In this document: positions 12,225 to 25,552 of the stretch, piece after piece
How positions within the stretch are numbered: position 1 is the first letter of the stretch
How the letters are laid out: every line of letters starts with the position of its first letter
NCBI RefSeq assembly: GCF_036884655.1
Contig: NC_088335.1
Location: 38,962,501 to 39,026,500 of the forward strand
Direction of reading: 5' to 3'
DNA from: Musa acuminata AAA Group
Taxonomy: Eukaryota > Streptophyta > Magnoliopsida > Zingiberales > Musaceae
Length of the DNA stretch: 64,000 bases
Translations under genes and position numbers: made by a program
The notes under the pieces: model-generated
The model's database searches: none
Told to the model about the DNA's origin: nothing
Seen by the model: only the letters and a program-made list of their open reading frames with translations

Positions 12225-12629
12225 TGTTAGAGCTGGCCCCAAGAAATTTACCAAAGAGTAATTTGGCAACCCAATAAAGATAATAAAGCAGAAAAATAAA
12301 AGAGACAAGGACACCAGATTTATAAGATTCAATCAATTGACCTACCTCTACGGACAGAAGAGGAGCAAAACTCTACTATAAAAGGGATAATTATAAATGC
12401 CTTAGGAAAATGTTCCTAAGCCATAAAACACCTGAAACTACTAAACAAGAAAAGCTTAAACTATTTTAACTAAGTGTGGACTTAATAGAAATTAAACCCA
12501 AAGTAAATAATTAGGTTTTTCTTGTGGTGCATCTGGTTTCAAAGTCTAGGCCCTCATTTATAGTTGCAATAGGAGATAACAAGCTTGATTTTCTCGATGT
12601 GGGACTATGTGGGACTTGCCAAACTAACA
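12225..12629 (-). repeat. 3' LTR of Copia B
   Basis: 405 bp, TGTTAG...CTAACA, minus orientation, separated from LTR A by only 8 bp (12217-12224). On the coding strand it is preceded by the purine-rich AAGGTGGAGAT, as in A. Confidence 0.85.
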
Positions 12630-12708
12630 AATCTCCACCTTAGCATGTCCCAACATTGACAATTAACAAAACTTGCTCCACCTTCTTCACAAAAGCCCCA
12701 ACGGGCAA

Positions 12709-15700
12709 TCACCAACAATGAACACCATCCAAGTCCAAGTACTGCTTGAACTTGTAAACTAGAAGAGGCTTCGTAAGCATATCAGTTGGATTATTCTTCG
12801 TATGAATTTTTTGAACAAGGACCTTTCCCTCAGCAATGGTATCCCAAATAAAATGAAACTTCACATCGATGTGTTTCGTCCTCTTATGATACATGATACA
12901 TCTAGTCTTTAGTCAAATGAATAGCACTTTAACTATCACAATAAATTGTAGTAACACCTTGATGCAGACATAATTCGTCGAACAAACCTCTTAACTATAA
13001 AACTTCTTTGATCGTCTCTGTCACTATCATATATTCTGCCTCTGTAGTAGATAAAGCCACGACAAGTTGTAAGGAAGCTTTCCAACTAACTACACAACCG
13101 CCAACGTAAAAAACATAGCCTGTCAAAGATCTTCGTTTATCAAGATCCGCAGCATAATCAGAGTTGATGAAACCAACCAAAGTGTCACAATTTTTCTCAA
13201 ACTCCAAACAAGCATTTGAAGTCCCTTGCAAGTATCTGTGAATCCACTTCACGGCTTGCCAATGTGTTTTACCCGAGTGAGACATATATCTGCTAACCAC
13301 ACTAATTGCTTGTGAAATATCTGGACGAGTATAAACCATTGCATACATAATATTGCCGATGGTACTAGAATATGGAACTTGCACCATATATTCTTCCTCT
13401 TCAATTGACTGTGGTGACTAAGCAGCAGATAGCTGAAAATGGCTAGCAAGAGGAGTACTCATTAGTTTAGCATTTTTCATACCAAATCTTTCCAAGACTT
13501 TCTCGAGGTAATTTTTCTTGGTCAGAAATAATTTTCTAACTCCTCGTTCTCTTTTGATACCAAGAATTTTCTTAGCTGCTCCCAAATCTTTCATTTCAAA
13601 TTCACTACTCAGTTGTATTTTCAAAGTGTGAATTTCTAACTAATTCTTAGCTGCAATAAGCATGTCATCAACATAAAGCAACAAATACACAAAAGAGCCA
13701 TCAGTTAACTTCCGGAAGTAGACATAGCTATCATACATGCTCCTCGTGTAACCATGACCCAACATAAAAGAATCAAACCTCTTATACCACTGTCTTGGAG
13801 ACTACTTCAATCCGTACAAGGATTTCTTTAACAAGCAAATATGGTCTTCCTTACCGTTAACTTCAAATCCATGAGATTGCTCCATGTAAATTTATTTTTC
13901 AAGTTCACCATGTAAGAAAGCTATCTTGACATCAAGTTGCTCTAATTCCAAATCAAACATTACAACTAAATCAAGCAAAACACGAATAGAGCTATATTTA
14001 ATAATAGGTGAAAATATGTCATTAAAATCAACATCATGTATTTGACTATAGCCCTTTGCAACCAATCGTGCTTTGTACCTTGCATCTTCAACCCTTGAAA
14101 TACCTTCATTCCTTTTGAAGACTAATTTGCATTCAATAATTTTTTTACTCGAATGTGGCTTCACAAGATCTTAAGTTCTGTTCTGATGGAGAGATTCAAT
14201 TTCTTCATTCATCGCAATCAACCACTTAGCGAAATTATCATAAGAAACTAGATCTGAGTAGGTAGTAGGCTCACCAACTTCACTTGTTTATTCTGCAATA
14301 TACAAAGCATATGCAACCAAATTTACATATCTTTATGGTGGTCGAATATCTCTCTGTGATCTATCCTTAGCTATGGAATATTGCTCTTCCTCTTGATCAT
14401 CTTCGTTAGTAGACTCGGGACCATCTATTGACATTCTTTGAGTAGAAGAGTTCGACTAAAAGGAATCAGAACTACCAATCTCAAGCTCCACCTACTTTTG
14501 TGCACTATCATTTGTACAACTAGTAGATTCCTCTTTGGAAGATAACATAGACAATTCATCAAAAGTAACATCTCTACTGATTATAAATTTTGAGGATTTA
14601 GGATCAGAATACCATAATCTGTATCCTTTTACCCCAGAAGCATACCCAAGGAAAATACACTTTTTAGCTTGAGGCTCTAATTTTCCTTTATTTACATGTA
14701 TGTATGCTAGACACCCAAAAAATTTTAAATCAGAGTAATCAGTACGAGTACTTGACTAAACTTCCTTCGGAGCTTAAAAATTAAGTGCTGTAGAAGGAGC
14801 GCGGTTGATAACGTAACAAGCTATATTAATCGCCTCTGCCAAAAAGTCCTTTGTCAACCCTGTATTTGAGATCATACACCTTACTCTCTCTAAAAGTGTT
14901 CTATTCATACATTTGGCCACACCATTTTATTGAGGTGTCATCCTAACAGTGCGATGCCAAACTTCATTTTTTTAGAATTCATCAAAGTCACCTTCACAAA
15001 ATTTCATGCCATTATTTGTTCGAAGCCGCTTAATCTGTTTACTTGTTTGCTTCTCAATTAAAGTCTTTCATTATTTAAAGATTAGAAAAACATCATTTTT
15101 ATGCTTTAGAAAATAAACCCAAACTTTCCTTGAATAATCGTCAATGAAAGTTAATATATACCTAGCACATTAGACTAAACACTAGTTGGACCCTAAAGGT
15201 CTGAATGGATATAGTCAAGAGTACCTTTTGTTTTGTGAACTGCTAGAGAATTGAAGTTGACTCTTTTCTGCTTTCCAAAAATGCAGTGTTCAAAGAAATC
15301 CAGTGGCCCAATACTCTATCTGCAAAGAAGACCCTTTTTGCTCAATATGCTCAAACTTTTTTCGCTCATATGACCCAAACGCATATGTCATAATTTGATG
15401 ATGTCAGAATCAGACAATGATAATGATGAGACTACAACCGAGCCTGTGATAGTAGTTCCCTACAAAATATACAAGCTATCAGACCTACAAGACAACAATG
15501 GCACTTCTAGAAACTTTCATAACTCCACATTCAACTACGTATTTACACCTAAGAGCCTCTAGCTTGCCTAAAGAGATGAGATTCTTTTTTAAATCAAGAA
15601 CATGTCCAACATTAGTGAGGATCCTCACAATACCATCATGCATTTTAATTCAGATTGTGCCTCTACTAAAAACATCACACGCGGCATTATTGCCCATCAA

Positions 15701-16649
15701 AATAATTCTACCATTACAAGATAAAATAAATCTCTATTGGGACACATGTGATAAGAATAACCCGAATCTAAAATCCATTCATTTTTAGACCTCGTCCTGT
15801 CATCAGTAGCAAAGAAAATATTTTTAACATTCTCATCAATTGCTACACTAGCTTCAGCGGACTTAGTAGTTTTCTCAATAATTTTTTCTTTTACTTTAAT
15901 TTATTTTTTAATTTAAAGTAATCGGCCTTAATGTGCCCTATTTTGTGACAATATCTGCACTCCAAATTTCTATGTTTAGATTTATATCTAGATTTAGATA
16001 TACTACTGTCAAATTTCCTTTTATCAGTTCTACCCTTGACAACCAAACTCTCTACCTGATTCCCTCTACTTTCCCCAGTGATATCCCTATCTATCTGCTC
16101 CTTAGATTTTAGTTCAGATTTAATTTTCTGATACAAAATTTTTTTTTTTTCATAAATCATAGTATCACGAAAATACTTAAAGGATTGGGGAAGAGAATAC
16201 AAAAGTAATAGGGCCTTATCCTCGTCATCAATTTTCACATCTATATTCTCCAAATCCATAACTAAGGAAACAAGTTTATTAAGATATGAGAGTATAGATG
16301 TACCTTCAGTCATCCGAAACATATACAAACTCTGCTTCAAGTAGAGACGATTCTTTACTATCCTCTTCATATACAAGGCTTTAAGATTATCCCATATGCT
16401 CTTAGCCGTAGTTTCCGTAGCTACCTCTCGTAAAACCTTATCACAGAGATTTAGAATAATGCTTAATCGGGCCTTCTTATACATACCCGTAAGATCTTCT
16501 TTTGACGTATTATCTAGAATGTTCTCAACTCCCTATAGTGTCAAATCAACTCTGTCTTGAACCAGAATGGCCTCCATCTTGAGCTGCCACATGTCGAAGT
16601 TGACATTTCTATTGAATTTCTCGACAATGATCTTTGTTATTATCATCAT
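12709..16649 (-). pseudogene. Copia gag-pol polyprotein pseudogene (B)
   Basis: Same family and layout as copy A on the opposite strand. Gag spans about 15895-16649 with the knuckle CRYCHKIGHIKADYF, where the first two Cys survive and the last is Tyr. Protease and integrase lie at about 14800-15790 and are heavily broken. RT is at about 13440-14170 and RNase H at about 12709-13390, ending DGVHCW. Unlike A, the RT catalytic YVDD is retained (13664-13675). Numerous stops and frameshifts are scattered throughout, at mostly different sites from A, so the copies decayed separately. Confidence 0.9.
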
Positions 16650-16689
16650 TGCTAAAAGATCTCGAAACCAGGCTTTGATACCAATTTGT

Positions 16690-16858
16690 TAAAGCTGAGG
16701 AAATCTCTCTACTCTATTGAGGAAAATCCTCCCTCCTAATCTGTATAAATATGAGAGGGATATGTTAATGCATTTAAGCTTCTTCAATAAACCTTCTTAA
16801 ATAAAGCTTCTTTAATAAAACTTCTTCAATAAAGCTTCTTCAATAAAGCTTCTTCATC
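16690..16858. repeat. LTR-X-related segment at 5' end of Copia B
   Basis: Contains CTGTATAAATATGAGAGGG and repeated GAAGCTTTATT-type units in inverted form, matching 7567-7766 and, more distantly, both LTRs of X. It lies directly before the B primer-binding site instead of a copy of LTR B. Confidence 0.6.
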
Positions 16859-17193
16859 ACTGAGGGAATGACCTATCATAGCCAAGTTATCGATGATAAT
16901 CCTTATGTTATGTAGATAATCAACAATAATATTTTTCTTTTATTTTATCGTCATGAGACTAGACAAGAGACTAAGCATACAAGTGCGGAAACGATTGGCC
17001 AGGGTGGTTTGTAACTTGCACCAAGCTTCGGCAGTAGTATCACATGAAGAAATGAGTGGGGCAAAGGATCCAGCGACTAAGGCTTGCATAGCTTGAAGGA
17101 TGAGATGATCCTAGCATAACCATAGTTTGTGGTCCGGATTTGATACTGGACTAGGTGTGCTTGGGATGTTTAGAAGTGGCCTTCACAGCGAGA
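16859..17193 (-). pseudogene. Copia gag fragment of element X
   Basis: Read from the primer-binding site downward, the minus strand gives LILQAMQALVAGSFAPLISS, then TTAEAWCKLQTTLANRFRTC, then VDYLHNIRIIIDNLAMIGHS. This is the N-terminal gag (UBN2-type) pattern of another Copia lineage, different from that of A/B. A few stops are present. It is truncated at 16859 where copy B begins. Confidence 0.7.
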
Positions 17194-17205
17194 GCTCTGA
17201 TACCA
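17194..17205 (-). other. Primer-binding site of element X
   Basis: TGGTATCAGAGC on the minus strand, directly after the LTR end ...CCAACA. It fixes the orientation of the X LTRs. Confidence 0.75.
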
Positions 17206-17380
17206 TGTTGGAAAGAATAAAATAAAAAAAAAATTATTGAAGAAGCTTAAATGCATTAACATGTTCCTCTTCTATTTATAGAAATTAGGAGAGAGGATTT
17301 TACTCAACAGAACAAAGGATTTTTCTCAATAGAGTAAGAAATTTTCTCGTATAGTTGGAGAAATTTTATCAACTATTAAT

Positions 17381-17384
<4 letters not shown>
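17206..17384 (-). repeat. 5' LTR of element X
   Basis: 179 bp matching 6989-7192. On the coding strand it carries CTATAAATAGAAGAGG, a plausible TATA region, and ends CCAACA before the primer-binding site. Confidence 0.65.

Positions 17385-17468
<84 letters not shown>
17384..17468. repeat. (AT)n microsatellite, ~85 bp
   Basis: Uninterrupted AT dinucleotides exactly at the junction between the X LTR and the LINE relic, obscuring any target duplication. Confidence 0.95.
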
Positions 17469-17470
<2 letters not shown>

Positions 17471-17479
17471 AAAGTGACC

Positions 17480-19200
17480 AAGGACACCTTTTTTTTTTTT
17501 TTTTTTGCTAGTGAACTAAAAAAAAAGAAAGCTAAGATAGGAGTAGGATGAGATGCATTCCTTAATCCAATTGATGAATGTAGGTGGGGAGTTTATTCTT
17601 TAAGAGTATTTGGGTTAAGGCTTCCTAGGAAGATATTATCATGGATATTACACCCTTTCTTGATATAATGAGCAATTAGAGAGTTGAATAGAGGTCTAAG
17701 ATGATTTATAAGAATTAGCAAGAATTTTGTAGGGCCTATAGAACAAAAATCGTTCACCTGTGGAGCTTTTTAAAAATAAAAATCAAATAGGTTTTACCTT
17801 AACTAGTGGGGATTTTACTAGTTTGAAAAAAATTATTCAAAGCTACTAAAAGGGTGTCATTAATTTTGTTCGAAAAGGTTTGGACAAACTCAATAGTAAA
17901 ACCATCTGAACCATGACTTTTCCCTAATCTCATCTAATTAATAGTAGAAAAAAATTTATCAGGAGAAAGGGGAGAGAAGAGAGACTAGCTTTTTGAAGGA
18001 AGAAATTTTAGGTCGGGAGTGCTAGTTGTTAGTTAAGATTATGTTCTAGAGCATATGATAGTAGTTGGCAAAGTAACTAGAAATATCATCAGGGTTAGAT
18101 AGAGTAGCATAATTTAAAAATATATTTAAAGAATATGATTAAGTTTTATTTATAAAAGGCTAGTTTGTAAAAGTTTCTTATGTTCTGGTCCCCCTCTTCA
18201 GTCCAAGTGACATTATATTTAGTCCACTAGTAAATGAGACATTATATTTAGTAAGTGACATTATATTTAGTTTGACCATTAAGAGTAATGAGCTTATTGG
18301 ATATGCTGTGAAGAAATTGGATTCCTTCAATTCGAAAAGAGAGAGAGGGTCACCTTGATGTTACAATTAAAGTTATCCTTGAGGAGTTTTAGGAAGAGAG
18401 ATAGTGTGTGACTTGAAATTAGAAGTTTGTTAATAATTAGGTCAATGACTTTCAAGGTATCAATGATTTTAAGTAAAAGATTTTCTTAGATCTTTTAGAG
18501 AAAGGGATCTAGAAATTTTGATTAGAAGAGGATTGTGGATTGAAGCAATATGGAAGATATGGGAGATGGGAGATTTAAGATCCATGAAAAAGAAAAAGCC
18601 AAACTTTAGAAACATCGACTCTATTGAGTCTTGCTAAAATGTGAGCACTTGCATAATAATGATTACAACAAGTATGGTAAGGATTGAAAAAATCGAGAGC
18701 AGTTAAACCTTGCTAAAAAGTAAAACTTCGAAGTGAACCAATCGATTAATACAAAAAGACAATTCACTTATTTTATCACAAAAATATGTAATATCATTAA
18801 AATATCTATAAATAAACTAAGGAATCCTATAGAGATTAATATTAGATAGATGATACTAAAGAATATTACAAATGGAGAAAGAGTTACTAGTATAGATAAG
18901 GATAGCGATTAAGAGTCTTTATTGATGAAGAAAGTTTTGATAACTTGTATTTCCATGAGTATGCGCCACCTAATTGATTCACAATAGTGATAAAGTTTCT
19001 ATTCTATTGCTTTGCTCATTCTTCTAATGAGACATTAACTTATTTCTATATGTTTCTTGAAGCATGATATTGTAAAAATTATATATCTTGATGAGGGAGA
19101 ATAGATATATCTTTTTATTTATTTTATTGAGGTGATATTTATTAAAAAGAAGAAGTATTTTCGCGAAGGATAGGAGAGCCATGGGAGGAGAGGAAAACAC
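17480..19200 (-). pseudogene. LINE (L1-type) ORF2 relic: endonuclease and RT N-terminus
   Basis: Minus strand. An endonuclease-like NIMLQETYRNKL (about 19036-19073) is followed by a long degenerate stretch. The RT then begins with GSDGFTIEFVQTFSNKINDT and LLVALNNFFQTSKIPTS (about 17815-17935), the block L1 elements use as PDGF...FFxTxxIPxxW. IHDNIFLG (about 17617-17645) and NWIKECISS (about 17545-17572) match later RT blocks. Stops and frameshifts throughout. The RT is interrupted at about 17480 by the AT run and element X. Its C-terminal continuation is found at 5450-6960, with perhaps 130 residues missing between. Confidence 0.75.
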
Positions 19201-19699
19201 TTCATCATTTTGTTTCTTTGTTTAAGGGTAAAGAGAAAAGTAGGAAGACTTCCTTTCAAGTTTCTCTTCTTCAAGGAGGAAATTATTATCTTCCATTGAG
19301 CCAGAACCTGTTGCCCTTTGAAAAACTTGCTCTGCCATTACATTAGGTCATTGAAGTCGAGGGTTTGCTTTTTGTTGTTAGATATGGAGGGTGGAGCTTT
19401 TGTCGCATGCTGGGAGAAAGAAGATCTAGAGGCAGAGAAGGCAAAGCTTTAGGCTTCTCCCACCAAGTTCTCCCTCTGCATCTCTTGATTTTGTGGATAT
19501 AGAATGACAAAAGCATTTTTGAGAGGTATAGATGCATCATCAATTTGAATATTGAGACGGTAAGAGGAGAAGATTGATGGTGGTAGAGGAATCAAAGTAA
19601 AATACAATTGTGTCCAAGATAGATTTGGACATAACAAAGGTGTTGTTTGCCTTGATTCGAGAAGATGTATTAGTTTGTCATCATGCTTTGGCAAACCTT

Positions 19700-20364
<665 letters not shown>

Positions 20365-20782
20365 GAGGGAGATTGGGGGAGGGGGGTGAATCTATGTAAG
20401 GCCTAAGTGGTTGGAGATTTGGACATTAATCATAGGGCTTGGTGATAGATGAACTAATGACCACTAATGGCTACGAGTGAAAGTCTTCGCCATATCTTCT
20501 TTTGAGGAAAATTTGAAATAAAAAATCTTCCAATTAAGTTTATAATAATTAAATTTATTGTTGGGATGTTCTAGAATTTGCACAGAGGAAATTCTAGAAA
20601 GTCAAGAGGGTAGTACGTTCAAGATTAGTTTTTAAGAAAAGATATGAGTTATTTATCTCATCTAAATCAAGACCATGGGAGGCAGAAGAGGAGTTGTAAC
20701 TATTCTCAAGCTTAGCTTTTAGCGAGGCATCTAGATATTAACTCCATAAGCTTGCTAGAGTAGAATGATCCAAGAATTAAAT

Positions 20783-21346
20783 TGTAAGTATAAAATCTAT
20801 AATTATTCTATATCTGAAATACAGAAATAACTTATATGCCAGGATTGAAATCAAAATGTATAGATCTAAATTATTATGATACTGCGTACCTTTTGATGCT
20901 ATCTTCTTTGATCCATCGTCTTTGATCCATAAGCACCACCTTTTGATGCTATCTTCTTTGATCCACCGTCTGTCTTTGATCCATAAGCACCGTCACCGTC
21001 TTTGATCCACAAGCACCGTCACCGTCTTTGAAATCAAAATGTAGGAGTCGGTAAGAAGTACAAAAGGAATAGATAAGAAAAAAATTCCTCGGAGAGGTAC
21101 GTTTGTACGTAATGTGTTAATGCTCTCTCAATCCTAGCAGTCTCTTTTTATAGGCGAGAGCAGAGGGTCTACGATGATATATCAGAAGATTTCCTCCCAT
21201 CAAGATTATTATGGGTCTACGATGACATATCAGAAGATTTCCTCCCATCAAGATTATTATCTCCTAGCAAAAATATCTGAACGGAACTTAATTAGTTATT
21301 ACATTGTATATCTTATTCAATTATAAAAGGGCCACATAATCTAATA
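20783..21346 (-). repeat. 3' LTR of element D, with internal tandem repeats
   Basis: 564 bp against 323 bp for the other LTR. The excess is tandem duplication of CTTTGATCCAYAAGCACCGTC-type units (about 20895-21030) and of a GATATATCAGAAGATTTCC block (about 21168-21260). The polypurine tract GGGCCAAGTGGGAGAA lies at 21347-21362 (minus). Confidence 0.8.
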
Positions 21347-21806
21347 TTCTCCCACTTGGCCCATTAATTGATAAGATATAAAGAAGATATTCAAAATTAA
21401 AATAAACAAAACAAAATTTTGTTTAAAAAATAATTTTACCTAATTGGATTCTAAGAAATTTTGAAAAGCATTTTATACATGGCCATGTTTTAAAATAAGC
21501 CAATAAGTCCAATAAACACAATAATACTATATTAAGTCCAACTATCAATGCGAGTCATAGCGGTTGTATTTCATCAATGTCATACTCCCTTCTATGTACC
21601 ACAACATTGTTAGTCTTTCCTAATATAATCCATAATGACCCCTGTAATTTGTCTTGTCAAGACAATCCTGTTATTACATTCAACCATAATATGCATAAAC
21701 ATAAATGTAAACAAGATAACAGAAACAGATAACTTCAATTAAGGAAGAAAATGTCAATAATAGCATCCACATAAACATGCATCACCATATCCTTTATGAC
21801 TTACTC

Positions 21807-24282
21807 ACAAGCCTCATTCTAAGAACATATTCTTTGAATATTTTACATTGTAATGCTTTTGTCAATGGATTAGCAATCACATAGTGGTGCTCAAGTTCTC
21901 AATTGACACTTGCTGTTTCTAGACTCTTTCTCAAACCACCAAGTACTTTATCTCAATGTGCTTGGAACCACTAGAGTACTTACCATTCTTAGAGAAGAAA
22001 ACTGCTGTAGTATTATCACAAAATATCTTCAGCGGCCTAGCAATTGAGTCGACCACACCAAGTCCCGAGATGAAATTTTACGGCCATAAAGCTTGATTTG
22101 TGGCCTCAAAGCATGCTACAAATTCAACTTCCATTGTTTATGATGCAATAAGTGATTGCTTTGCACTTTTCCAAGAAATTGTCCCACCAACTAACATAAA
22201 TACAAATCCTGAAGTAGACTTCCTATTGCCGAGGCAATTTGCAAAAACAACATCTGAATATCCTATCACTTCAAGCTGATCTGATCTCCTGTATGTGAGC
22301 ATGTAATTTTTCGTCCCTTGTAGATATCTCATTACTTTCTTTGCAGCTTTCCAATGTTCCATTCTTGGGTTGCTTTGGTATCTTCCCAGTATTACAACTA
22401 CAAAACTGATATCTGGTCTTGTACATGTTTGAGCATATAATAGACTTCTAACTACTTACCCATAAGGAATATTCTTCATTTGATTCTTTTTTAAGTCATT
22501 TCTTGGGCATTGGTTTTGACTAAATTTTTCACCTCTAGTAATAGGTACATCATTGGTTGAGCAAAGTTGCATATTAAATCTTTCCAAGATGCGATCAATA
22601 TATCCTTTCTGAGACAATCCTAATAATCCTTGAGATCTATCCCTAAATATCTCAATGCCAATAACATAGGCTGCCTCATTCATATCAACCATCTTAAAAT
22701 TCTTGTTGAGAAATATCTTGGTTTTGTGCAATAAACCAAGATCACTACTAGCAAGTAAAATATCATCCACATATAAGACCAATATAATAAACTTGCTCCC
22801 ACTTACCTTCAGATATATACACTGATCAATAGTGATTAGTGTTTTCCTTAAATCCGAATGAAGTAATGGTATTATGAAATTTTATATACCATTGTCTAGA
22901 AGCTTGTTTAAGGCCATAAATGGATTTCTTAAGTTTACAAACCCAATTTTCTTTTCCCTTTTCAATGAATCCTTCAGGTTATTCCATATAGATTTCCTCA
23001 TCCAGATCCCCATTTAGAAATGCTGTTTTCACATCCATCTGATGCAACTCAAGATCATAATAGCTACCAATGTCATGACGATTCTTAATGAGTCCTTTCT
23101 TGAAACTAAAGAAAATGTCTCATTATAGTCGATGCCTTCCTTCTCAGAAAAACCTTTGGCCACAAGTCTGGCTTTATATCGTTCGATATTGCTCGTTGAG
23201 TCACGTTTTGTCTTAAAGACCCATTTACAACCGACTCTTTTACAATCATTGGGCAATTCAACGAGATCCCAGACACCATATTCTGAACTATTGATTTTAA
23301 CTCTTCTTTCATTGACATCATACCATTTTTCAGAATCGTTATTTTCTATGGCTTGTGAAAACGATAAGGGGTCTCTTTTTATTCCTATATCATAATCTGA
23401 TTCTTATAGATATACCACATAATCATCAGAAATGATATGTTTTCTTTTCCTTTGAGATCTTCTCAAATCTGTCAATTGTGATTGTTCTACAAGATCATCA
23501 GCAGCGACATCAACATCATGTGAGAGTTCTTCGATGTTATTTTGTTGTTCACCCTCATCAATACTCTCATTGATTTGACGAACAACAATCTCTTGAATAG
23601 GAGATGATACGAGAGAATTAACCTGAATATCCTCGATATCAAAATTAATCCTTCGAGATTTTTCACTCCCACTGATTTCGTCATTTTCTAGGAATTTTGC
23701 ATTACCAGATTCTACTATTCTCATACTATGATTAGGGTAATAAAATATGTATCCCTTGGATTTTTTTGGATAACCAATAAAATATCCTGAAATAGTTCTT
23801 GGATCCAATTTCTTTTCATATGGATTGAATACTTTTATCTCTACAGGACACCCCCAAATATGTAAATGTCTTAGACTAGGCTTTCTACCAGTCCATAACT
23901 CAAATGGAGTCGATGAAACTGACTTGCTAGGAACCCTGTTCAAGATGTACATAGCTGTCCTAAGAGCTTCACCCCACATCGACTCAAGTACAAAGGAATA
24001 ACTCATCATGCTCCTAACCATATCCATCAGAGTACGATTTCGCCTTTCAGCAACACCGTTCTGCTGTGGCATACCTGATAATGCATATTGAGGACAAATA
24101 CCCCGTTGTTCTATGAATCTAGCAAAAGGGCCAATATTCTGACCAGATCCATCATATCTGTCATAAAATTCACCACCTTTGTCAGATCTGATAATTTTAA
24201 CTTTTCTATCTAATTGTCTCTCAACCTCATTTATGTATACTTCAAGAGTATCAATGGCTTGAGACTTTTCATGTATTAGATA
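21807..24282 (-). pseudogene. Copia D pol, 3' part: integrase core, RT, RNase H
   Basis: Minus strand. Integrase continues from the C insertion with RSDKGGEF, ARFIEQRGICPQY and PQQNGVAERRN (about 24282-23404), then a Ser/Asp-rich linker. RT starts near 23321 (GVSGISLNCP region, CKWVFKTKRD, ARLVAKGFSEKEGIDYNETF) and keeps the catalytic LYVDDILLA (YVDD at 22762-22773). RNase H includes the ISWKSAKQSLIAS motif (about 22140) and decays toward 21807. Several frameshifts and stops. The DRYDGSGQN motif suggests a lineage different from A/B and C. Confidence 0.85.
24278..24282. other. Left target-site duplication AGATA of element C
   Basis: AGATA directly before the 5' LTR, matching AGATA at 32347-32351 directly after the 3' LTR. 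Standard 5-bp Copia integration signature, placed inside the D integrase. Confidence 0.95.
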
Positions 24283-25500
24283 TGTTGAATCTCGGATTTT
24301 GATGATAAAATCAATTGATGGATTAATTGATCTAATCCATATTATTGAGTTAAGTGTGCAGGATTAACTACGATAACCAGAAAACACAAAGCAAGAATAC
24401 CGGAGTCAAGTTCGATGGACGTCTAAGAGTCCGAAGAATCGTCGGAGATGCTGCCGGAACCAACCGAGAAGAAATCGGGAACCTGTCGGAATTTTCGAAA
24501 GTTCGCCAAAGAGATCGTCGGAGGTTCACGAAGATCACCAAGAAGGCTCGGCTACTCGTTAAAGTCATCACAAGTTCGGGAGCTTGCTTAGAGTCCATCG
24601 GAAGAAGTTCGTCGGAAAGCTCGCCGGAACAAGACTCGACGTTCGCGGTTGAAAACTTGCTTAGGATGTTTTTTTGTTATGTAGTTCACTTGTAATTAGG
24701 ATTAGGATTAAGAGATAATCCTATATCCTGATTAGGGGTCAATTGGGCCCAAAATTAGACTTGGTTTGGGCTAAATTTGAAGCCCAACCAGTGAACCGAA
24801 GGGTCTGGCGGTGGCACCGCCCAACACCCGAGAGCTGGGCGGTGGCACCGCCAGTCCACTGTCAGTGTCTGACATTGACAGGCGGTGGCACGGCCAGCAT
24901 CGGGAACCCAAAGAGAATTCAAATTTTGGAGCCCAAATTTGAATCCTCTTGAGGCCTATAAATACCCCTCAAATCTCAGCTAAGATAACAACTTTGTTTA
25001 GAATCAATTGATTGAGAGAAAGGTCTTAGAAAAGTCTTTGCTAGTCTTGTTTTCAATTTGCTAGTGTTCACCTCCTTCTTTCTTGCTGAAAATCTGTAAG
25101 AGAGTGAACCGCTTGTAAAAAGTTATAAGAGGGGTATTTACCCTTCCCCTTCAAGAGATTTGCTAGTGGAAGGTGGGAGCCTCATCGAAGAGGGGCCTCG
25201 CAAGTGGATGTAGGTCATTTGACCGAACCACTGTAAAATCGACGTAATCTCTGGTTTACATTTACTTATTGTCATTTATATTACTGCAAACCATTTGTAC
25301 TTTAATGCTCTACTTCTTTGTCTCCATCTTACTTATCCCTTCAAGTTAAAACGCAATCGAAACGGTTTTAAACGAAAACGTTGCTTTTATCGTACGAAGT
25401 TTCCGAAAGTGTTTAAATCGTCAAAAGTTTATCGCACTTTACCACTGCACTAATTCACCCCCCCGCCCCCCCCTCTCTTAGTGACACTCCGATCCTAACA
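24283..25500 (+). repeat. 5' LTR of element C
   Basis: 1218 bp, TGTTGAATCT...GATCCTAACA. TATA box TATAAATA at 24957-24964. Upstream of it are three copies of the dyad GGCGGTGGCACCGCC (24807-24821, 24838-24852, and 24881-24895 with one mismatch). Open frames inside the LTR are chance. Confidence 0.95.
24957..24964 (+). promoter_or_regulatory. TATA box of element C 5' LTR
   Basis: GGCCTATAAATACCCC. The identical core occurs in the 3' LTR at 31808-31815. The spacing to the upstream dyads is similar in both LTRs. Confidence 0.75.
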
Positions 25501-25502
25501 AT

Positions 25503-25514
25503 TGGTATCAGAGC
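25503..25514 (+). other. Primer-binding site of element C
   Basis: TGGTATCAGAGC, initiator tRNA-Met type, 2 bp after the 5' LTR. Confidence 0.9.
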
Positions 25515-25552
25515 TAGGCTCACTCTCATATTTGGTTTGATACCCAAGAGAG

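Larger units (their letters stand above)
12225..16858 (-). mobile_element. Copia LTR retrotransposon B (minus-strand arm of the inverted pair)
   Basis: Mirror copy of A: 3' LTR 12225-12629, gag-pol pseudogene 12709-16649, primer-binding site (TGGTATCAAAGCC on the minus strand) 16671-16683, and a 5' flank at 16690-16858 related to the X LTR. The primer-binding-site-to-LTR interval is about 4.05 kb in both copies. The right end joins directly to the gag relic of X. Confidence 0.8.
6989..17384 (-). mobile_element. Copia LTR retrotransposon relic X (host of the A/B pair)
   Basis: The LTRs are 6989-7192 (3') and 17206-17384 (5'), both reading TGTTGGAAAGAATA on the plus strand and ending ATCA, so on the coding strand they run TGAT...CCAACA. 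The 5' LTR abuts a primer-binding site complementary to initiator tRNA-Met (17194-17205). Inward of it lies a gag remnant; inward of the 3' LTR lie a purine tract and the last codons of a Copia RNase H region. Nearly all of pol is missing, and the space between holds the inverted Copia pair A/B. No clear target duplication is seen because the right junction has become a long (AT)n run. Confidence 0.65.

Noticed and set aside
24354..24952. ORFs inside the LTRs of element C (also 31199-31803)
   Set aside because: They lie within long terminal repeats upstream of or across the TATA box and differ between the LTRs; no domain.
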